Origin: Gemmatimonadota bacterium
Lineage (GTDB): Bacteria > Gemmatimonadota > Gemmatimonadetes > Longimicrobiales > RSA9
Direction: 5' to 3'
DNA length: 15,128 nt
NCBI GenBank assembly: GCA_019689775.1
Contig: JADGGV010000044.1
Span: 1-15,128, forward strand
Shown here: one piece after another, positions 13,698 to 15,128 of the stretch
How the letters are laid out: each line of letters begins with the position of its first letter
Position numbering within the stretch: the first letter of the stretch is position 1
Program-made: the position numbers and the translations under genes
The notes under the pieces: generated by a model
What the model was told of the DNA's origin: nothing
The model's input: the letters and a program-made list of their open reading frames with translations, nothing else
The model's database searches: none

Positions 13698-14411
13698 TCA
13701 GCGCAGCAGCCACCACCCGACCAGCGCGGCGAGCAGCAGGCTCGCCACGAGGCCTGCCACGCGCAGCCCGAGGAACACGATGCGCCCGCCGGCGGCGCTC
13801 TCGGTGGCGGGGCTCGCCTGGGCGCGGCGGATCCCGGCGCGCGTGATGTCGAAGCCCCAGGCCAGGACGAGGACGAGAGGGAAGGCGGCGAGCACGGCGA
13901 TCGCGAGCGCGTTGTACGACCAGCTCGGCACGGGGAGCGCGCGCAGCACCAGGTCCGCGCCCTGGAGGAGCGCGAACGCGCCCGCAATGTACGCGGCGCC
14001 GGTGCGGTAGACCCGGCGCCGATGCAGCTCGCGGAGGAACGCCGCCAGCGGCGTCGCCAGCACGTCGTCAGCGGGTGCGGCCGAAGCGGCGGCGGACGCT
14101 CCGGCGGCCGGTGCGCCCGCAAGGGCCGCGGCCGCCTCCGCGGCGCTCGGCCGGTGCGCCGGGTTCTTCGCCAGGCAGCGCGCGAGCAGCCGCGCCAGAT
14201 CGGCGCCCGCGTCCGGCCGCAGCTCGAGCAGGTCGCGCGGCGTGCCCTTCACGTGCGCAGTCAGGATCTCGGCGGTGTTCCGGCCGGCATACGGACCACC
14301 GCCGGTGAGCAGCTCGTAGCCGACGACGCCGAGGCTGTAGACGTCGCTCTCCACCGTCGTCGGCTCGCCGAGGAGCTGCTCCGGGCTCGCGTAGCGGGGT
14401 TCCCCGAGCAC
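13698..14411 (-). CDS. Ser/Thr protein kinase, C-terminal part with membrane module (frame-broken)
   Basis: 237 residues from the internal GTG at 14411, but the frame is open further upstream and reads TTRITRVGEVLGEPRYASPEQ, the usual end of an activation loop, so this is the rest of the kinase starting at 15102. It supplies the APE-equivalent SPE (9-11), DVYSLGVVGYELLTG (23-37) and the final lobe helix RCLAKNPAHRPSA. After an Ala-rich linker comes FLRELHRRRVYRTGAAYIAGAFALLQGADLVL, a second hydrophobic stretch (164-186, ending AWGFDITRAGIRR) and a last membrane helix (211-235). This FLxELxRRxVYR module recurs C-terminal to kinases and before TPR/cyclase-type domains in related bacteria; here the protein ends right after it. 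The start given is only an open-frame start and is not biologically likely. Confidence 0.8.
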   Translation of the reverse strand: MLGEPRYASPEQLLGEPTTVESDVYSLGVVGYELLTGGGPYAGRNTAEILTAHVKGTPRDLLELRPDAGADLARLLARCLAKNPAHRPSAAEAAAALAGAPAAGASAAASAAPADDVLATPLAAFLRELHRRRVYRTGAAYIAGAFALLQGADLVLRALPVPSWSYNALAIAVLAAFPLVLVLAWGFDITRAGIRRAQASPATESAAGGRIVFLGLRVAGLVASLLLAALVGWWLLR

Positions 14412-15102
14412 CTCGCCGACGCGCGTGATGCGCGTCGTGGGGCCCCCCCCCCCCCCCCCCAGGCGCGCGCGGCCGCCGCCCCGCCCCCCCCCCCGGCGGC
14501 GGCCCGCCGCGGGGCGGCGCGGGGCGCGCGCCGGGGGGGCCCCCGCCCCCCCCCCGCGCGCGGGTGCGGCGCGGCGTGGGCCCGCGCCCCGACTCGACGA
14601 TGCGCGCGAGCCCGAAGTCCGTCAGCACGACGCGACCGGTCCCCCGCTCGACCAGGATGTTGCCGGGCCGGACGTCGCGGTGGATCACGCCGCGCTCGTG
14701 CGCCGCGGCCAGCGCGCTGGCGATCTGCGCGAGCACCCGCCGCGCGGTCGCCGGATCCAGCCGCCCCTCGCCGGCCAGCGTGTCCGCCAGCGTCCGCCCC
14801 TCCACGTACTCCATCACCATGTAGGGCGCGCCGTCCGACATCTCGCCGACGCGGTGCACCACCACCACGTCCGGGTGGACGATCCGGGCGGTGCCGCGCG
14901 CCTCCCGCGCGAAGCGGCGCCGCGTCGCCTCGTCGGCCGCCAGCTCCGGGCGCAGCACCTTGATGGCGACGAGGCGCTCGAGCGCGGTCTCGATCGCGAG
15001 GTAAACGCGCGCGACCGAGCCCTGGCCGAGCGCGCGCAACACGCGGAAACCGGGCGCGAGCTCCACCTGGAGGCGGGCGGTGAGGGCGTCGGTGGAGGTC
15101 AT
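14068..15102 (-). CDS. Ser/Thr protein kinase (Hanks type), N-terminal part (frame-broken)
   Basis: The ATG at 15102 opens 344 codons, but only about the first 170 are authentic kinase: glycine loop LGQGSVARVY (25-34), VAIKVL with Lys48, RRRFAREA with the alpha-C Glu67, MVMEYVEGRTLADTL (95-109), catalytic loop HRDVRPGNILV (Asp143, Asn148) and DFGLARIVE (162-170). Arg before Asp makes it an RD kinase. After residue 170 (near 14592) the translation becomes Gly/Pro/Arg junk through a G/C-only tract and then runs out of frame across the true C-terminal half, which continues in another frame. Bacterial kinases of this type phosphorylate Ser/Thr on partner proteins and sense through their C-terminal membrane part. 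Either this is an assembly error or a real frameshift; functional parts on both sides favour an error. No Shine-Dalgarno precedes the ATG. Confidence 0.82.
   Translation of the reverse strand: MTSTDALTARLQVELAPGFRVLRALGQGSVARVYLAIETALERLVAIKVLRPELAADEATRRRFAREARGTARIVHPDVVVVHRVGEMSDGAPYMVMEYVEGRTLADTLAGEGRLDPATARRVLAQIASALAAAHERGVIHRDVRPGNILVERGTGRVVLTDFGLARIVESGRGPTPRRTRARGGGGGPPGARPAPPRGGPPPGGGAGRRPRAPGGGGGGPHDAHHARRRGARGTPLREPGAAPRRADDGGERRLQPRRRRLRAAHRRWSVCRPEHRRDPDCAREGHAARPARAAAGRGRRSGAAARALPGEEPGAPAERRGGGRGPCGRTGRRSVRRRFGRTR
14439..14564. other. G/C-only low-complexity tract breaking the kinase frame
   Basis: Across these 126 bases there is a single A (14461) and no T. It contains runs of 18 C (14443-14460), 11 C (14484-14494), 10 C (14546-14555) and 7 G (14533-14539). 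It falls in the kinase activation loop, where related kinases have a short linker. The frames on either side differ. This is more like a badly read or collapsed sequence than real coding DNA. Confidence 0.85.
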
Positions 15103-15128
15103 GGGGTGCCGTTCGCTGGCCCCGCCGG

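Noticed and set aside
10963..13716. 917-codon open frame opposite the hybrid histidine kinase
   Set aside because: The translation is Arg/Asp/Ala-rich without domains, and the plus strand carries a complete multi-domain kinase. It is a shadow of that gene.

Overview
This is a very GC-rich window (third codon positions in the clear genes are almost always G or C). It carries PEP-CTERM and TonB-receptor genes, several lipoproteins, a PAS hybrid histidine kinase and a Hanks-type kinase fused to an 'RRRVYRTGAAYIAGAF' membrane module. That mix points to a Gram-negative, soil- or sediment-type bacterium, most like Gemmatimonadota. The assignment is an inference from gene content; there is no marker gene apart from one tRNA-Pro.

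Layout. 1-2300: a Pro/Lys-rich lipoprotein (minus) diverges from a SnoaL/DUF4440-like lipoprotein (plus), with only 16 bases between the start codons. A third lipoprotein with an HEIYGH motif follows. 2387-3145: a PEP-CTERM exported protein (minus), facing the previous gene across a strong hairpin. 3146-3895: a gap holding a coding-like remnant and a 12-bp perfect palindrome. 3896-5623: a compact plus-strand set of an ICMT/PEMT-type membrane methyltransferase, a TetR regulator and a GNAT acetyltransferase; the last two overlap by 8 bases. The palindrome in front of this set looks like the TetR operator. 5895-6353: an orphan small winged-helix-like protein (minus). 6612-6685: tRNA-Pro(GGG) with its own promoter and terminator. 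6972-8801: a BtuB-sized TonB-dependent receptor. 8896-9282: a Rid-family protein lacking the catalytic arginine. 9283-9912: a gene-free gap with a hairpin, a 100-base composition outlier and two palindromes. 9913-10773: a secreted serine esterase (minus). 11011-13629: a hybrid histidine kinase. 13698-15102: a Ser/Thr kinase (minus) whose frame is broken by a tract of almost pure G/C.

Functionally the window is mostly cell-envelope and signalling genes: three lipoproteins, one exosortase substrate, one outer-membrane receptor, one exported esterase and two membrane kinases. The only evident regulatory circuit is the TetR set. I saw no phage, transposon, CRISPR, toxin-antitoxin or defence module. 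The most interesting items are the putative TetR operator, the broken kinase, the HExxxH lipoprotein and the 9350-9480 element.
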